The notes under the pieces are model-generated. The model made no database searches. It was given only the letters and a program-made list of their open reading frames with translations, and had not been told where the DNA came from. Shown here piece after piece: positions 25,378 to 34,171 of a DNA stretch of 64,000 bases. The translations under genes were made by a program, and so were the position numbers. The stretch lies in contig JBAUID010000027.1 in the NCBI GenBank assembly GCA_049680625.1, positions 1 to 64,000 on the forward strand, given 5' to 3'. Within the stretch, counting starts at the first letter, position 1, and each line of letters starts with the position of its first letter. Source of the DNA: JAUIAI01 sp049680625. Its GTDB lineage: Bacteria; Pseudomonadota; Gammaproteobacteria; Burkholderiales; Burkholderiaceae_E.

Positions 25378-26037
25378 CTACAAATACGCCACGCGGATTG
25401 AGAAAACTATTGAGGCCGGCGTCAGTTCCACGCTGGTTAGAGGAGCATCATCTGCCTGGGGTAAGGCAAACGTACCAGCGTCAAGCAGCCAGTGATGATT
25501 CACTTTGGCTGACCCGGACTGGCAATACAGTCCAATAATCGGCTCAACTGAGGGTTCAACTGCGGGTTCAACAACCGCGCCAACAACGCCCTTGTCGATC
25601 GACAATTCTGGCAGGCAAGCCCCTTGTTCCGTCGCTTCGTGTTTGCGCACCGCGGCCACCACCCTGGCCGGGTCGTAAATCAGATTCAGATTCTGGACCT
25701 CTTCACCAACCAAACTACCGTCAACGGGTTCTGCGCCGCTGAACCCAACCGGCACACCAGGCTCAGCCCGTAGGACCCGATCCGGCATGTGCAGTCGCAT
25801 TCCGGCGCCCCGGACGACGGTCAGTATGCGCCGATATCCGTCAAAACGAGAGAACGCACCGTCACTGCTTACTGTGGCCAGGCTTAGGCGCCAGACCATT
25901 TGCCCGTCGTGGTCCGCCACAGCTACTTCGCGGGTAACACCACCGCCGTTTCGCCACGGCGATGAAGCAAGCTCAGATTGATGCAACAGCTTCAACAGCA
26001 AGGCCTCGCATGGGTCAGATCGGAATCCATCAAACAC
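25378..26037 (-). CDS. hutD: HutD family protein
   Basis: This 219-residue HutD/Ves-family bicupin is associated with histidine utilisation and is thought to limit pathway flux; no enzymatic role is proven. The diagnostic SPWRNGGGVTREVAV lies near the N-terminus, followed by WRLSLATVSSDGAFSRFDGYRRILTVVRG, both strongly conserved. An internal VEPAVEPSVEP stretch (encoded by 12-base repeats near 25545-25575) is an unusual insertion in the C-terminal half. The start is GTG 26037 with only a weak site; an internal TTG close to the conserved region is possible. It follows livF (system 2) by 34 bases in the same direction, suggesting co-transcription. The frame stays open for 36 codons past its TAG. 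Confidence 0.85.
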   Translation of the reverse strand: MFDGFRSDPCEALLLKLLHQSELASSPWRNGGGVTREVAVADHDGQMVWRLSLATVSSDGAFSRFDGYRRILTVVRGAGMRLHMPDRVLRAEPGVPVGFSGAEPVDGSLVGEEVQNLNLIYDPARVVAAVRKHEATEQGACLPELSIDKGVVGAVVEPAVEPSVEPIIGLYCQSGSAKVNHHWLLDAGTFALPQADDAPLTSVELTPASIVFSIRVAYL

Positions 26038-26071
26038 GGACCAGATCCAGACAAAGAAACCATCTATCCAC

Positions 26072-26779
26072 TCAAGCCTTCAGACCCAGATAAGCGTCAA
26101 TAACCGACGAATCGCCAGCCGCCTGCTCGGCAGTGCCCTGCCAGACACAATCTCCGGACTCCAGCACTACTATATGGTCTGCTGCTTTTAAGGCATGACT
26201 GGTGTTTTGTTCAACCAGCAGTATTGCCAGGCCTTCAGTTTTTAATATATCGAGGGCCGCATAAAACTGACCAACCGCTTTGGGCATCAGGCCGAGCGAC
26301 AATTCGTCTACCAACAGCAAGCTGGGTTGTGCCATCAAAGCCCGGCCAATGGCAACCATTTGCTGCTCTCCGCCGGACAGCGAACCGGCCGCCTGCCCCA
26401 GACGCTCGCCAACCCGGGGAAACAAGTGGACGACCCGGTCAATATTGTTGGCTTGTGCGTTGGCCGGCCGTGAGTAGCCACCGACAATTAGGTTTTCGCG
26501 AACGCTCAGGTCGGCAAACAGGCGCCGCCCCTCGGGCACCCAGGCAACACCATTAGCAACGCGTTGCTGAGGCGACATCAACTCGATCGGCTCCCCCCGC
26601 AGCAAGATGCGCCCCGATTGCAGCATCAAATGACCAGCTACCGCCATCAGCGTGCTGGTTTTACCCGCACCGTTGGCACCAATCAGGGCAACAGTTTCCC
26701 TGGGCGCAACCGTCAGGCTCAAATTGCGCACGGCACTCATTTGGCCATAGCCACACGATAGCTCAACAAGTTCAAGCAT
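26072..26779 (-). CDS. livF: Branched-chain amino-acid-type ABC transporter ATPase LivF (system 2)
   Basis: This is a 235-residue ATPase with Walker A GANGAGKTS (residues 34-42), signature SLSGGEQQMV and a Walker B region reading LLLVDELSLGL, in which the usual Asp-Glu-Pro is Asp-Glu-Leu, a tolerated variation in LivF proteins. The start ATG 26779 overlaps the livG stop by 8 bases; the frame continues to a TTG at 26797. It is the last transporter gene of the second liv operon, immediately before hutD. It shares only general similarity with system 1, so the two importers are paralogues and not a recent duplication. Confidence 0.92.
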   Translation of the reverse strand: MLELVELSCGYGQMSAVRNLSLTVAPRETVALIGANGAGKTSTLMAVAGHLMLQSGRILLRGEPIELMSPQQRVANGVAWVPEGRRLFADLSVRENLIVGGYSRPANAQANNIDRVVHLFPRVGERLGQAAGSLSGGEQQMVAIGRALMAQPSLLLVDELSLGLMPKAVGQFYAALDILKTEGLAILLVEQNTSHALKAADHIVVLESGDCVWQGTAEQAAGDSSVIDAYLGLKA

Positions 26780-27620
26780 GGCTTGCCTCTTCACCAACGT
26801 AGGCCGTGATCACCGCCGGCTCGCGAATGACGGTTTTGGCGGTGCCGTCAGCAAGCACGGCACCGGTTTCCAGCACAATCAGCCGGTCACAAATACGAAC
26901 CACTTCACGCAGGTTGTGCTCAACCAGTACAACGGTTAACCCGTCATCGCGATTAAGCGACAGAATCAAATCGGCGAGCTTCCCGGCTTCGACATGGTTC
27001 AGACCCGCCAGCGGTTCGTCAAAAAACACGATGCCAGGCTCAAGCGCAATTGCCCGGGCAACTTCGAGGCGTTTGAGTACGCCCAGCGGCACGTTGGTCG
27101 CCAGATGCAGCGCGTAATCTTCAATTCCGACCCGCCCGAGAATATGCCCAGCAGCGTCCCGGGCCTCGCTTTTGCCGCTGCGTAACAACGAACGGAACAA
27201 ACCACCAACCCGGCGCCGACCCCAGGCCAGGGCAACGTTATCCAACACCGTTAGTGTTCGTAGTGGCCTGACAATTTGGTTAGTTAACGCCATCCCCGCA
27301 ACGACACGCTGGTCTATTGAAAAGCCCCGCACATCAACCCCGTTCAGTTCAAGTGCCCCGCTATCCGGGCTTAACAAGCCGGCGATGGTCCGTAAGCACG
27401 TTGTTTTACCCGCCCCGTTTGGGCCAATCAGCCCAATCATTTCCTGAGGAATCACCGTAAAACTGACATCGTTCAATGCCTGCAGACCGCCAAAGGCAAG
27501 TGACACATTCGCCAGGCGCAAGATGGGATTCTCGACATTTGCAGGTTGCGCGGCATTAGCGGGTATAGCGGATAAAGCCGGTTTTGCGCCATCGGCAGTC
27601 GGGTTCACGGGATTTGTCAT
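26772..27620 (-). CDS. livG: Branched-chain amino-acid-type ABC transporter ATPase LivG (system 2)
   Basis: This 282-residue ATPase has Walker A GPNGAGKTT at residues 66-74 and Walker B IVFFDEPLAGLN. The signature region reads PLGVLKRLEVARA in place of LSGGQ, a divergent form that occurs in some LivG-like subunits. A 30-residue Ala/Pro/Asn-rich N-terminal extension before the ABC domain is unusual. The ATG overlaps the livM stop as ATGA (27617-27620). Confidence 0.91.
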   Translation of the reverse strand: MTNPVNPTADGAKPALSAIPANAAQPANVENPILRLANVSLAFGGLQALNDVSFTVIPQEMIGLIGPNGAGKTTCLRTIAGLLSPDSGALELNGVDVRGFSIDQRVVAGMALTNQIVRPLRTLTVLDNVALAWGRRRVGGLFRSLLRSGKSEARDAAGHILGRVGIEDYALHLATNVPLGVLKRLEVARAIALEPGIVFFDEPLAGLNHVEAGKLADLILSLNRDDGLTVVLVEHNLREVVRICDRLIVLETGAVLADGTAKTVIREPAVITAYVGEEASHA

Positions 27621-28453
27621 GATTGCAGTCGTGCGCGCACCAGGCCGGCAAGTCCACCCGGCGCGAAACGCATCATCCCAAGCAATAACAATCCGTAAAC
27701 AACCAGCTTGTAATCGTTAATCGGGCGAAACAGCTCGGGCAGCAGGCTCAGCAGTATGGCGGCCGTTAATACACCCAGGGTTGAGCCGACTCCACCAATG
27801 ACAACCATCGACAACACAGAGATGGACAGCAGGAATCCAAACGAATCCGGCGCAACGAAACGGGTGTAATGCGCATACAAGCCACCAGCCAGCCCGGCAA
27901 GCAATGTGCCAAGAGCAAAAGCCAGCAGTTTGTGGCGGGTAACACTAATACCCATCATGTTGACGACGTCTTCGTCATCGGCAATTGCCTGAAACGAAAA
28001 CCCAACCCAGCTGCGTGCAATCTGCAAACTGAGCAGCAACGACAGCGCCACCAGGGCCAGAACAATGACGGCAAATATTGTGGGCGAGACGCCAGGTTCG
28101 GGAATCGAAGCCAGGCCCATCTCGGCCCCCAGCCACTCTTGCTTGCGAACAAAGCCCACAAAGACAAAACCGACCCCCATGGTTGCAATGGCCAGGAAGT
28201 CGTGCCGCACCCGCAGTGCCACCAGGCCCACCAGCACACCAAGAACTGCTCCGGCCAATCCGGCTGCAGGTACGGTCGCCCACATCGGCCAGGCCAGTTT
28301 TGCGAGCAGGCCCGCGCAATAGGCGCCAATACCAATAAAAGCCGCGTGGCCCAGACTGACCTGACCACACATGCCGCTGATGATATTAAGGCCGAGCGCA
28401 AATACGACGTTCAAACCAACGATAACAACCAGGTTCGCAATGTAGGCACTCAT
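27617..28453 (-). CDS. livM: Branched-chain amino-acid-type ABC permease LivM (system 2)
   Basis: This 278-residue inner-membrane permease is shorter than the system 1 copy (356), because it lacks the long C-terminal tail. The family motif NIISGMCGQVSLGHAAFIG lies near the N-terminus and VVIGGVGSTLGVLTAAILLSLLPE near the C-terminus, with about eight hydrophobic segments. ATG start. It is separated from livH by 66 bases that consist largely of a tandem repeat. Confidence 0.91.
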   Translation of the reverse strand: MSAYIANLVVIVGLNVVFALGLNIISGMCGQVSLGHAAFIGIGAYCAGLLAKLAWPMWATVPAAGLAGAVLGVLVGLVALRVRHDFLAIATMGVGFVFVGFVRKQEWLGAEMGLASIPEPGVSPTIFAVIVLALVALSLLLSLQIARSWVGFSFQAIADDEDVVNMMGISVTRHKLLAFALGTLLAGLAGGLYAHYTRFVAPDSFGFLLSISVLSMVVIGGVGSTLGVLTAAILLSLLPELFRPINDYKLVVYGLLLLGMMRFAPGGLAGLVRARLQS

Positions 28454-28466
28454 GTCATTGAACTGC

Positions 28467-28534
28467 TCACGTTATAGACCCGTTCATGTTGTAAACCCGA
28501 TCACGCCTTAGGCCCGTGTTCACGCTTTAGACCC
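28467..28534. repeat. Four copies of a 15-bp unit derived from the livH 3' end
   Basis: On the minus strand the last codons and stop of livH (system 2), GGGTCTAAAGCGTGA (28534-28520), are followed by three degenerate copies: GGGCCTAAGGCGTGA (28515-28501), GGGTTTACAACATGA (28498-28484) and GGGTCTATAACGTGA (28481-28467). Periods are 19, 17 and 17 bases. Every copy keeps the GGG start and the TGA end. The array fills the livH-livM gap. The sequence shows the repetition; what it does, if anything, is unknown. Confidence 0.85.
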
Positions 28535-29383
28535 TATTAGCCCTTGTGGGCGCACCACCAGGACAATAATCAGAACAATAAAGGCAATCGAGTCGCGATC
28601 AAGCCAGGCGCCAAATTTGATTGTTCCGATAGATTCCACCACGCCCAGAACAAGGCTCGCGATCAGCGTACCGCGCACATTACCGAGCCCGCCCAGAACA
28701 ATGATCGCCAGCATTTTGTAGCTGGGCACAGCGCCCATTGTCGGCTCAACCAGGTTATTCAAGACCGCCACCATGCCGCCAGCATAAGCCGCCATGGCTG
28801 AGGCAATGAAAAAACAAATATAACGGGCGCGCACGGCGCTGACCCCAAACGACGCAGCAACCGTTGGATCAGCAACGGTTGCCCGCCAGCCAATACCAAC
28901 CCGGGTATAACGGGTGAACAATCCCAGGCAGGTCAGCAATACACCGGCAGATATCAGTACAACCAGTTCTGCGCTTCTCAGACCGAAGCCACCAAAATCG
29001 AGTCTCTCAGTCAGCGGCATGATGGCGAATGATGCGCCGTAGGGCCCAAACACCAGGCGCAGCCCCTCTTCCATCAGGATAAACAAACCGATTGACGCCA
29101 CCAGTGCCACAAAAGGCGGCTGGCCCTGCATCGGTTGATATACCCACCGGTAAATCACCATACCCAGTAGACCAACAGCCAGACTGGATGCCGCCAACGC
29201 CAGCCAAAGCGAACCACTGGCGTTGGTTAACAGAACTGTCAGATAAGCCCCCAGCGCATACAAGCCGGCATGGGCGATATGCAAAATCCGCAGCAGCCCG
29301 TAGATCAGGGTCAGGCCAACAGCGATCAACGCATAAGTACTGCCGGCAATCAGCCCCTGGAGCACGAGGTCTGCGTAAATCAC
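28520..29383 (-). CDS. livH: Branched-chain amino-acid-type ABC permease LivH (system 2)
   Basis: This is a 287-residue permease with LivH motifs LIAGSTYALIAVGLTLIYG and LHIAHAGLYALGAYLTVLL at the N-terminus and IIVLGGLGNVRGTLIASLVLGV at the C-terminus, with about eight membrane segments. The usual NFAHG is IAHAG here. The start is GTG at 29383; no in-frame ATG precedes the first membrane segment. Its stop codon lies inside the first unit of the tandem repeat described at 28467-28534. Confidence 0.9.
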   Translation of the reverse strand: MIYADLVLQGLIAGSTYALIAVGLTLIYGLLRILHIAHAGLYALGAYLTVLLTNASGSLWLALAASSLAVGLLGMVIYRWVYQPMQGQPPFVALVASIGLFILMEEGLRLVFGPYGASFAIMPLTERLDFGGFGLRSAELVVLISAGVLLTCLGLFTRYTRVGIGWRATVADPTVAASFGVSAVRARYICFFIASAMAAYAGGMVAVLNNLVEPTMGAVPSYKMLAIIVLGGLGNVRGTLIASLVLGVVESIGTIKFGAWLDRDSIAFIVLIIVLVVRPQGLIGSKA

Positions 29384-29486
29384 GGTTGTGACCCCGGCGC
29401 GGGGAGAATGGGCTGAACGATCACGGCGATGTGCTTTTACTTTCGCTTTGAGTTTTACTTTCTCTTAGCTCTGTGAATGTGACGGC

Positions 29487-30665
29487 TTATTTCTCTGGTG
29501 GTGCCAGAAGCACAGCATCGTCAATAGTCGAATGGTGGTGCCAGGCTTTATCTTTGACCACTTGATTCTGGACAGATTTTCGCACCTCACCGAGCGCATT
29601 AAAACTGATAGTTCCGGTTGATGCGACCATATTGGTGTTGGCAATCGCGTCGCGGATTTTTTCGGCGTCGTCAGCGCCGGCCGCCCGCATTGCATTTGCC
29701 GCCACCCAAACCGCGGTATGAGCGGATGCCGCTACCATGTCAACCGGCTGCCCTTTTTCCTTTTCGAACGCCTGAATAAAGTCAGCAGTTTCTTTAACCT
29801 TTGAATCGCGATCGAGCGACGTTGTAATAATCACACCCTCGCTGGCCGGGCCGGCTATCTCGATGAATTTCTGGCCGTCGTACCCTTCCTGACCAACTAC
29901 CTGCGCGGTAACCCCGGCGGCGCGCAACTGACTGACCAGCGGGCCAGCGGTAAAGAAATACCCGGACGCATAGATAGCATCTGGGTTATCGGCTTTTACG
30001 CTGGCAACGGTTGGCCCAAACTGCCGATCTTTTATCGAGTATGAATATTCGTTAACAATTTCAATGCCGAAGTCTTTGGCTTTTGACTTAAAGCCAGCTG
30101 CAAGCGACTGACCAAAATCGTTATTCAAAGTGATCAGGACAACTTTCTTTTTGCCCAGCACTTCAGCAATGAGCTTGGCACCGGCGCGCCCCTGCACTTC
30201 ACCCATAAAAGAAGTGCGGAATACGTAATTGCCAGCCCGCGTGATATCGGGGTGAACAGCATAAGCGGAGATATAAGGCACTTTAGCCGTTTGGTAGATC
30301 GGCGCCGCTGCGCGGGTTGGGCCAGAGTAAGAACCCGATATGGCCAGCTTCACCCCGTCCTGGCTCAGCAGTTTATTGGCCAGTTGTACGCCTTCGGCTG
30401 CCTTGGCACCATCGTCGTAGGTGACCAGGGCCAGTTGTTTTCCGTTGATGCCCCCGCTGGCATTAACCTGCTCAACAGCAAGTTCGGCGCCAAGTCGCGC
30501 CGACTTACCGTCAGCCGCTGCGAACCCGGTCAACGGCGCATGAAAACCGATCCGGACAGTATCCTGGGCAATCGCCAGCGGCGTTGCGGTCAGGCCTAAC
30601 ACCAGGGCGCCCATGCCGCCAACCAGGCGGCCGGCAAACACACGACGGGGTTGAAGTAATTTCAT
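29487..30665 (-). CDS. livK: Periplasmic substrate-binding protein of liv-type ABC importer (system 2)
   Basis: This is a 392-residue periplasmic binding protein with a Sec-type signal (MKLLQPRRVFAGRLVGGMGA, hydrophobic core, cleavage after LAIAQ). The mature N-terminus DTVRIGFHAPLTGFAAADGK and GKQLALVTYDDGAKAAEG are typical of amino-acid binding LivJ/LivK proteins, closer to classical LivK than the Tat-signal protein of system 1. The ATG has AAAGGA 7 bases upstream. It is the first gene of the operon livK-H-M-G-F-hutD. Because hutD and glutaminase follow, histidine, glutamine or a related amino acid is a reasonable guess for cargo, but no ligand residue can be read. Confidence 0.9.
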   Translation of the reverse strand: MKLLQPRRVFAGRLVGGMGALVLGLTATPLAIAQDTVRIGFHAPLTGFAAADGKSARLGAELAVEQVNASGGINGKQLALVTYDDGAKAAEGVQLANKLLSQDGVKLAISGSYSGPTRAAAPIYQTAKVPYISAYAVHPDITRAGNYVFRTSFMGEVQGRAGAKLIAEVLGKKKVVLITLNNDFGQSLAAGFKSKAKDFGIEIVNEYSYSIKDRQFGPTVASVKADNPDAIYASGYFFTAGPLVSQLRAAGVTAQVVGQEGYDGQKFIEIAGPASEGVIITTSLDRDSKVKETADFIQAFEKEKGQPVDMVAASAHTAVWVAANAMRAAGADDAEKIRDAIANTNMVASTGTISFNALGEVRKSVQNQVVKDKAWHHHSTIDDAVLLAPPEK

Positions 30666-30692
30666 GTTCTCATCCTTTTAAAAGATCAATTT

Positions 30693-30711
30693 CCGCCACC
30701 CAAATTGGCGG
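30693..30711 (-). terminator. Weak terminator-like hairpin after the TRAP operon
   Basis: CCGCCA (30693-30698) and TGGCGG (30706-30711) form a 6-bp stem with a 7-base loop in the gap between the dctM stop and livK (system 2). On the minus strand it is followed by AAATTGATCTTTT, so the U-run is delayed and weak. It could end the TRAP transcript or be an operator near the livK promoter. Confidence 0.3.
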
Positions 30712-30787
30712 CAATAAACACCGAGCGCATCGCTGCTACACATCCGTTACGCCACTCGGGAAACCCATACCGTACAAACTGCTTTTT

Positions 30788-32233
30788 TTACTCTACCTGC
30801 CCGGGCAACCAGGTGGCTACTTCAGGCACCATGATTAACAGCACAAGCACCATCACTTCAATGAAAATAAATGGCAGTGCAGATTTAATTACCTCGCCGA
30901 TTGACACATCGAATGGCGCCACCCCTTTCATCACGTATAGAAGCAACCCGAACGGCGGGGTTAACAAACTGATTTCCATGGCAATCAGGATCAACACCAT
31001 CAACCAGATGACGTCGATGTTATAAACCGCCTGAAGCGAGCTGGAGCCGAGCAGAAAAAACGGCAGGGTCAGCAACAACATGCTGACCTGATCCATAAAT
31101 GCCCCGAGAAACAGCAACACCAGCATCATAATAATGACAACGGTCAGCTGAGACATTTCCATTGAAGTCACCAACGCCAGCAAACCATCGGTTGCGCCTG
31201 AATTAGACAGTGCCTGACTAAACACCAGTGATCCGGCAATAATGAACAAGATCATCGTATTGATCTTGGCCGTTTCCATTAGCGACTTCCAGATTGCAGC
31301 AAAAGTGAAATCAGCGCCATCGACGCCGCTTATCTGGATAGTGTTTTTGAACAGTTTGAAAAAATAACAAGCCGCCAGTGACGCGAGACAACCCATGGCC
31401 GCAGCTTCAGTTGGCGCGGCAATCTTAAAGAAAATGCTCCCTACGACAACCACAAAAATAATACCGAGTGGCAGTATGTAAAGGAAAAACGGCAGCAATC
31501 GATTGATCAGTCGTTTCCTGGAGCCATCGTACGCACCGCTCCAGAGCTCCCTTTTTCCGAGGGTGACTTTCATGGTCAGCGGACGATCCAGGTGGCTCTC
31601 GTCCGGGTCGTAACTGGGCGCCAGACCCGGATCGAGTATGCATCGGCCGATTACGTAAGCAAAAAACAGAAACGCCATCAAAACACCGGGCACTATGCCT
31701 GCAATCAGCAGTTTAGCCACGGATTGCTCCGCCAGGCTGGCCAGCAATACCGCCAGCGCCGACGGTGGAATCAACATCGCAATCCCGCCAACCGCCATGA
31801 TCGGCCCCATCGCAATCGACGGTTGGTATCCGCGTTTCATCATGTCGGGCAGTAACACCGAGCCGAGGATTGCGGTATTGGCAATCGTTGAACCCGAGAG
31901 CGACGAGAAAATTGTGCCACCAACTACCGACACCACGGACAATCGGCCGGGTATTCGGGCAATCATGCGGTCAATGGCACCAATGGCCTTAAACGCCACC
32001 CCGGTCTGCAAAAGAATCTCACCCATCAACAGAAACAAGCCAATGGGTACCAGGGTAAATTTGATGGCGTTGTGAAATTCCATCGGCATCAGCACTAAGC
32101 CGATATCACCGCCGACAAAAAGAAAGGTGCCAACAACATTGGCCGCAAAAAAAGCCAGGGCTACGGGTAGCCCGGCAAACATCAGGGTACAGACTGTGCC
32201 CAGTAAGATTGCAAACGCCAGATACCAAGTCAT
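30788..32233 (-). CDS. dctM: TRAP transporter large permease DctM
   Basis: This 481-residue inner-membrane protein is the transport subunit of a sodium-dependent TRAP system for C4-dicarboxylates, keto acids or similar carboxylates. About twelve hydrophobic segments are seen, with the family motifs SSLSGSTIANTAILGSVLLPDMMKRGY split around residue 110-135 and IPPSALAVLLASLAEQSVAKLL. It is some 50 residues longer than the typical DctM; the extra residues are a polar loop (about 200-240, DPGLAPSYDPDESHLDRPL) between membrane segments. ATG start, 44 bases after dctQ. Confidence 0.9.
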   Translation of the reverse strand: MTWYLAFAILLGTVCTLMFAGLPVALAFFAANVVGTFLFVGGDIGLVLMPMEFHNAIKFTLVPIGLFLLMGEILLQTGVAFKAIGAIDRMIARIPGRLSVVSVVGGTIFSSLSGSTIANTAILGSVLLPDMMKRGYQPSIAMGPIMAVGGIAMLIPPSALAVLLASLAEQSVAKLLIAGIVPGVLMAFLFFAYVIGRCILDPGLAPSYDPDESHLDRPLTMKVTLGKRELWSGAYDGSRKRLINRLLPFFLYILPLGIIFVVVVGSIFFKIAAPTEAAAMGCLASLAACYFFKLFKNTIQISGVDGADFTFAAIWKSLMETAKINTMILFIIAGSLVFSQALSNSGATDGLLALVTSMEMSQLTVVIIMMLVLLFLGAFMDQVSMLLLTLPFFLLGSSSLQAVYNIDVIWLMVLILIAMEISLLTPPFGLLLYVMKGVAPFDVSIGEVIKSALPFIFIEVMVLVLLIMVPEVATWLPGQVE

Positions 32234-32277
32234 TCGGATACTCTGTTAAAAATTAAACTTGGGTAAGCACACATTCA

Positions 32278-32814
32278 CTAAAACGCAGATGGCGCAATTT
32301 CCTGGCTCTTCTGAGCCACAATCTGACTGGCGCGTCGCATACGAAACAAGAACTCAATCGTCAGCAACAAGAACGAGAAGGCAAAAATTGCCATCATGTA
32401 CCAATTGGCAATGCTCAGACTTTTGTCTGGCATGGTGCCATCCTGGTATTCACTGACCATGGCGCGAAAGCCGTACACGAAGAGAACAAAACAGACTGTT
32501 GCCCCGATAAGATCCACCACCCGTTCAAGCACTACCAATGCTGGCGGCCCTAACGCGGACGAAAACAAATCGACTTTTACATGGGCCCCTTGTTGTAAAA
32601 CCCACGGCGCACCCAGAAACACTCCGGCGTACAACACGTACTCGATGCCCTCGTTCAGCCAGCTGATCGAACCCCAGTGCATCTTGACCAGCAGCAGATT
32701 AAGTGGGATCGACAGCGCAAACAAACCGATCGAAATTGCGACCAACGCGATCAACAAACTGGTCACGCGGTGAAAGCCAGTTTCTATTTTTTCGAGAAAT
32801 GTCACCGAAGTCAC
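32278..32814 (-). CDS. dctQ: TRAP transporter small permease DctQ
   Basis: This 178-residue protein has four hydrophobic segments (about 17-40, 55-75, 92-118, 140-162), the normal layout of the small TRAP membrane subunit, which serves as a scaffold between DctM and the binding protein. The segment GAPWVLQQGAHVKVDLF is the conserved DctQ motif (usually RxGxHIRVD). The start is GTG 32814 without a clear ribosome-binding site; a second GTG lies three codons on. It lies between dctP and dctM in the same orientation. Confidence 0.86.
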   Translation of the reverse strand: MTSVTFLEKIETGFHRVTSLLIALVAISIGLFALSIPLNLLLVKMHWGSISWLNEGIEYVLYAGVFLGAPWVLQQGAHVKVDLFSSALGPPALVVLERVVDLIGATVCFVLFVYGFRAMVSEYQDGTMPDKSLSIANWYMMAIFAFSFLLLTIEFLFRMRRASQIVAQKSQEIAPSAF

Positions 32815-32894
32815 TGTGGGGGCTCTTTTTCGGAATCTTCAGGCAGGGGCTACCGAGCCACCTACCTGACTTTAACGTTTATTTGGCAAATCAC

Positions 32895-33884
32895 TTACTT
32901 GGTAAACAATTCCATAAGTTTTTTGCCATCTTTGGGGCTTTTCTCCAGCACTTCATCCCAACCGGTCTTTTTCGCTGTCGCCATCCATTTTTCTGCGTCC
33001 GCACCCTTAAAGGTAATCACGGACATACCACCTGCTGTGGTTTTTTCAGTTTGCGCTTTCAGGGCCGTCTGCAACTCGACAGAGCCTGGTTCGGTTACTT
33101 TTTCGAGTTGCAAAATGGCTGCAGTAATAATGCCGCGTTGTTTCGGTGTCAGCGATTTCCACTTCTTTAAATTAACCAGGGTGTGTAACGAAGCCTGATA
33201 AAAACCCGGGTCAACCCGATACTTGGTTACCTTCAGCCAGGCCGGGTTCCAACCAAGCGCCGGCCAGCCATAACCTTGAACTGTGCCGTTCTCCATATAC
33301 GTGTAGACCTGGGCATAGTTTGATGATTGTGTTGTTCCGCCAAGGGCTTTGAAGAACTCAGCATAGACAGGCGACACTCGCAGGTGCATGCCAGTCAGGT
33401 CAGGCTTTTCCAACTTATTGTTGGTAAACAAGTAGAACTCGCCAAAGTTGTGATGGCGGCCAACATAGTGCAAACCCTTACCAGCCAGCTTCTTTTCAAT
33501 AATGGCCATGCCGCCGTTCTTTCGCATCTCGGCGTAAGAGATATCAGTTAGCCGCAGTGCCGGCGCTTCAGGCAAGATATTGCCGAAGTAAGCCTCTGGG
33601 CAACCCACCATGTCGTAGACACCTTTTCCGGCCTTTTGGGTCAGTGTGAACGGGCTGCCTATTGCTGGAGCACCTCCTTTCATCACCACCTTGACTTCAC
33701 CGACGCCTGACTTGTTGATCATGTCGACGGCGTTTTCAAACGGTTTTCCCGGCGGGCTGCCGATCGGAAAACAGCTTGCCGCCTGAATCACGGCTTCGGC
33801 CGATATTACCGGCGCTGTGATACCGAGCATTGCAACAGCCGCCAATGCCTGAACGGTTAGGGCCATCTTGCGTTTTATTGCCAT
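32895..33884 (-). CDS. dctP: TRAP transporter substrate-binding protein DctP
   Basis: This 329-residue periplasmic solute receptor has a signal peptide in the first 30 residues (KRKMALTVQALAAVAMLGIT, cleavage near ISAEA). The C-terminal half holds the DctP motif, here LEKPDLTGMHLRVSPVYAEFFKALG, in which the Arg binds the substrate carboxylate, so an organic acid is expected. The start ATG 33884 has AAGGAG 9 bases upstream; the longer frame to 33980 is rejected. It is the first gene of the dctPQM operon. The promoter should lie in the 287-base divergent gap shared with the N-formylglutamate amidohydrolase gene. Confidence 0.88.
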   Translation of the reverse strand: MAIKRKMALTVQALAAVAMLGITAPVISAEAVIQAASCFPIGSPPGKPFENAVDMINKSGVGEVKVVMKGGAPAIGSPFTLTQKAGKGVYDMVGCPEAYFGNILPEAPALRLTDISYAEMRKNGGMAIIEKKLAGKGLHYVGRHHNFGEFYLFTNNKLEKPDLTGMHLRVSPVYAEFFKALGGTTQSSNYAQVYTYMENGTVQGYGWPALGWNPAWLKVTKYRVDPGFYQASLHTLVNLKKWKSLTPKQRGIITAAILQLEKVTEPGSVELQTALKAQTEKTTAGGMSVITFKGADAEKWMATAKKTGWDEVLEKSPKDGKKLMELFTK

Positions 33885-34171
33885 TTGTCCTGTCTCCTTG
33901 TGTGCTTTTTTGCTTATAAACTCCCTGACTCGCCGCTCAACAGTGATCAACAGCTGCGAATTTTGCCAGCCTTCGCTCACCAGAACGGCTTGGTGCCCTA
34001 ACTATAGCTTAAGGAAGCACTGAACAAGGTCCTCACGTACGTCGCATCCTCGTTTCGGGCGGACTGCGTCGTTGCAAATGCGCGCGATATCCCCGGGGGC
34101 AGTACATTTGACAGGCCCGTCGGCCGGCCTGAATCGGGCGACAATTGACGAATCAAGAAACTGAGCAAATT

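Noticed and set aside
3095..30665. The two liv operons as a recent duplication
   Set aside because: Binding proteins differ in export signal, and permeases and ATPases differ in length and motifs throughout; they are old paralogues.
34106..34135. TTGACA as promoter for the N-formylglutamate amidohydrolase
   Set aside because: No acceptable -10 hexamer lies 16-18 bases downstream.
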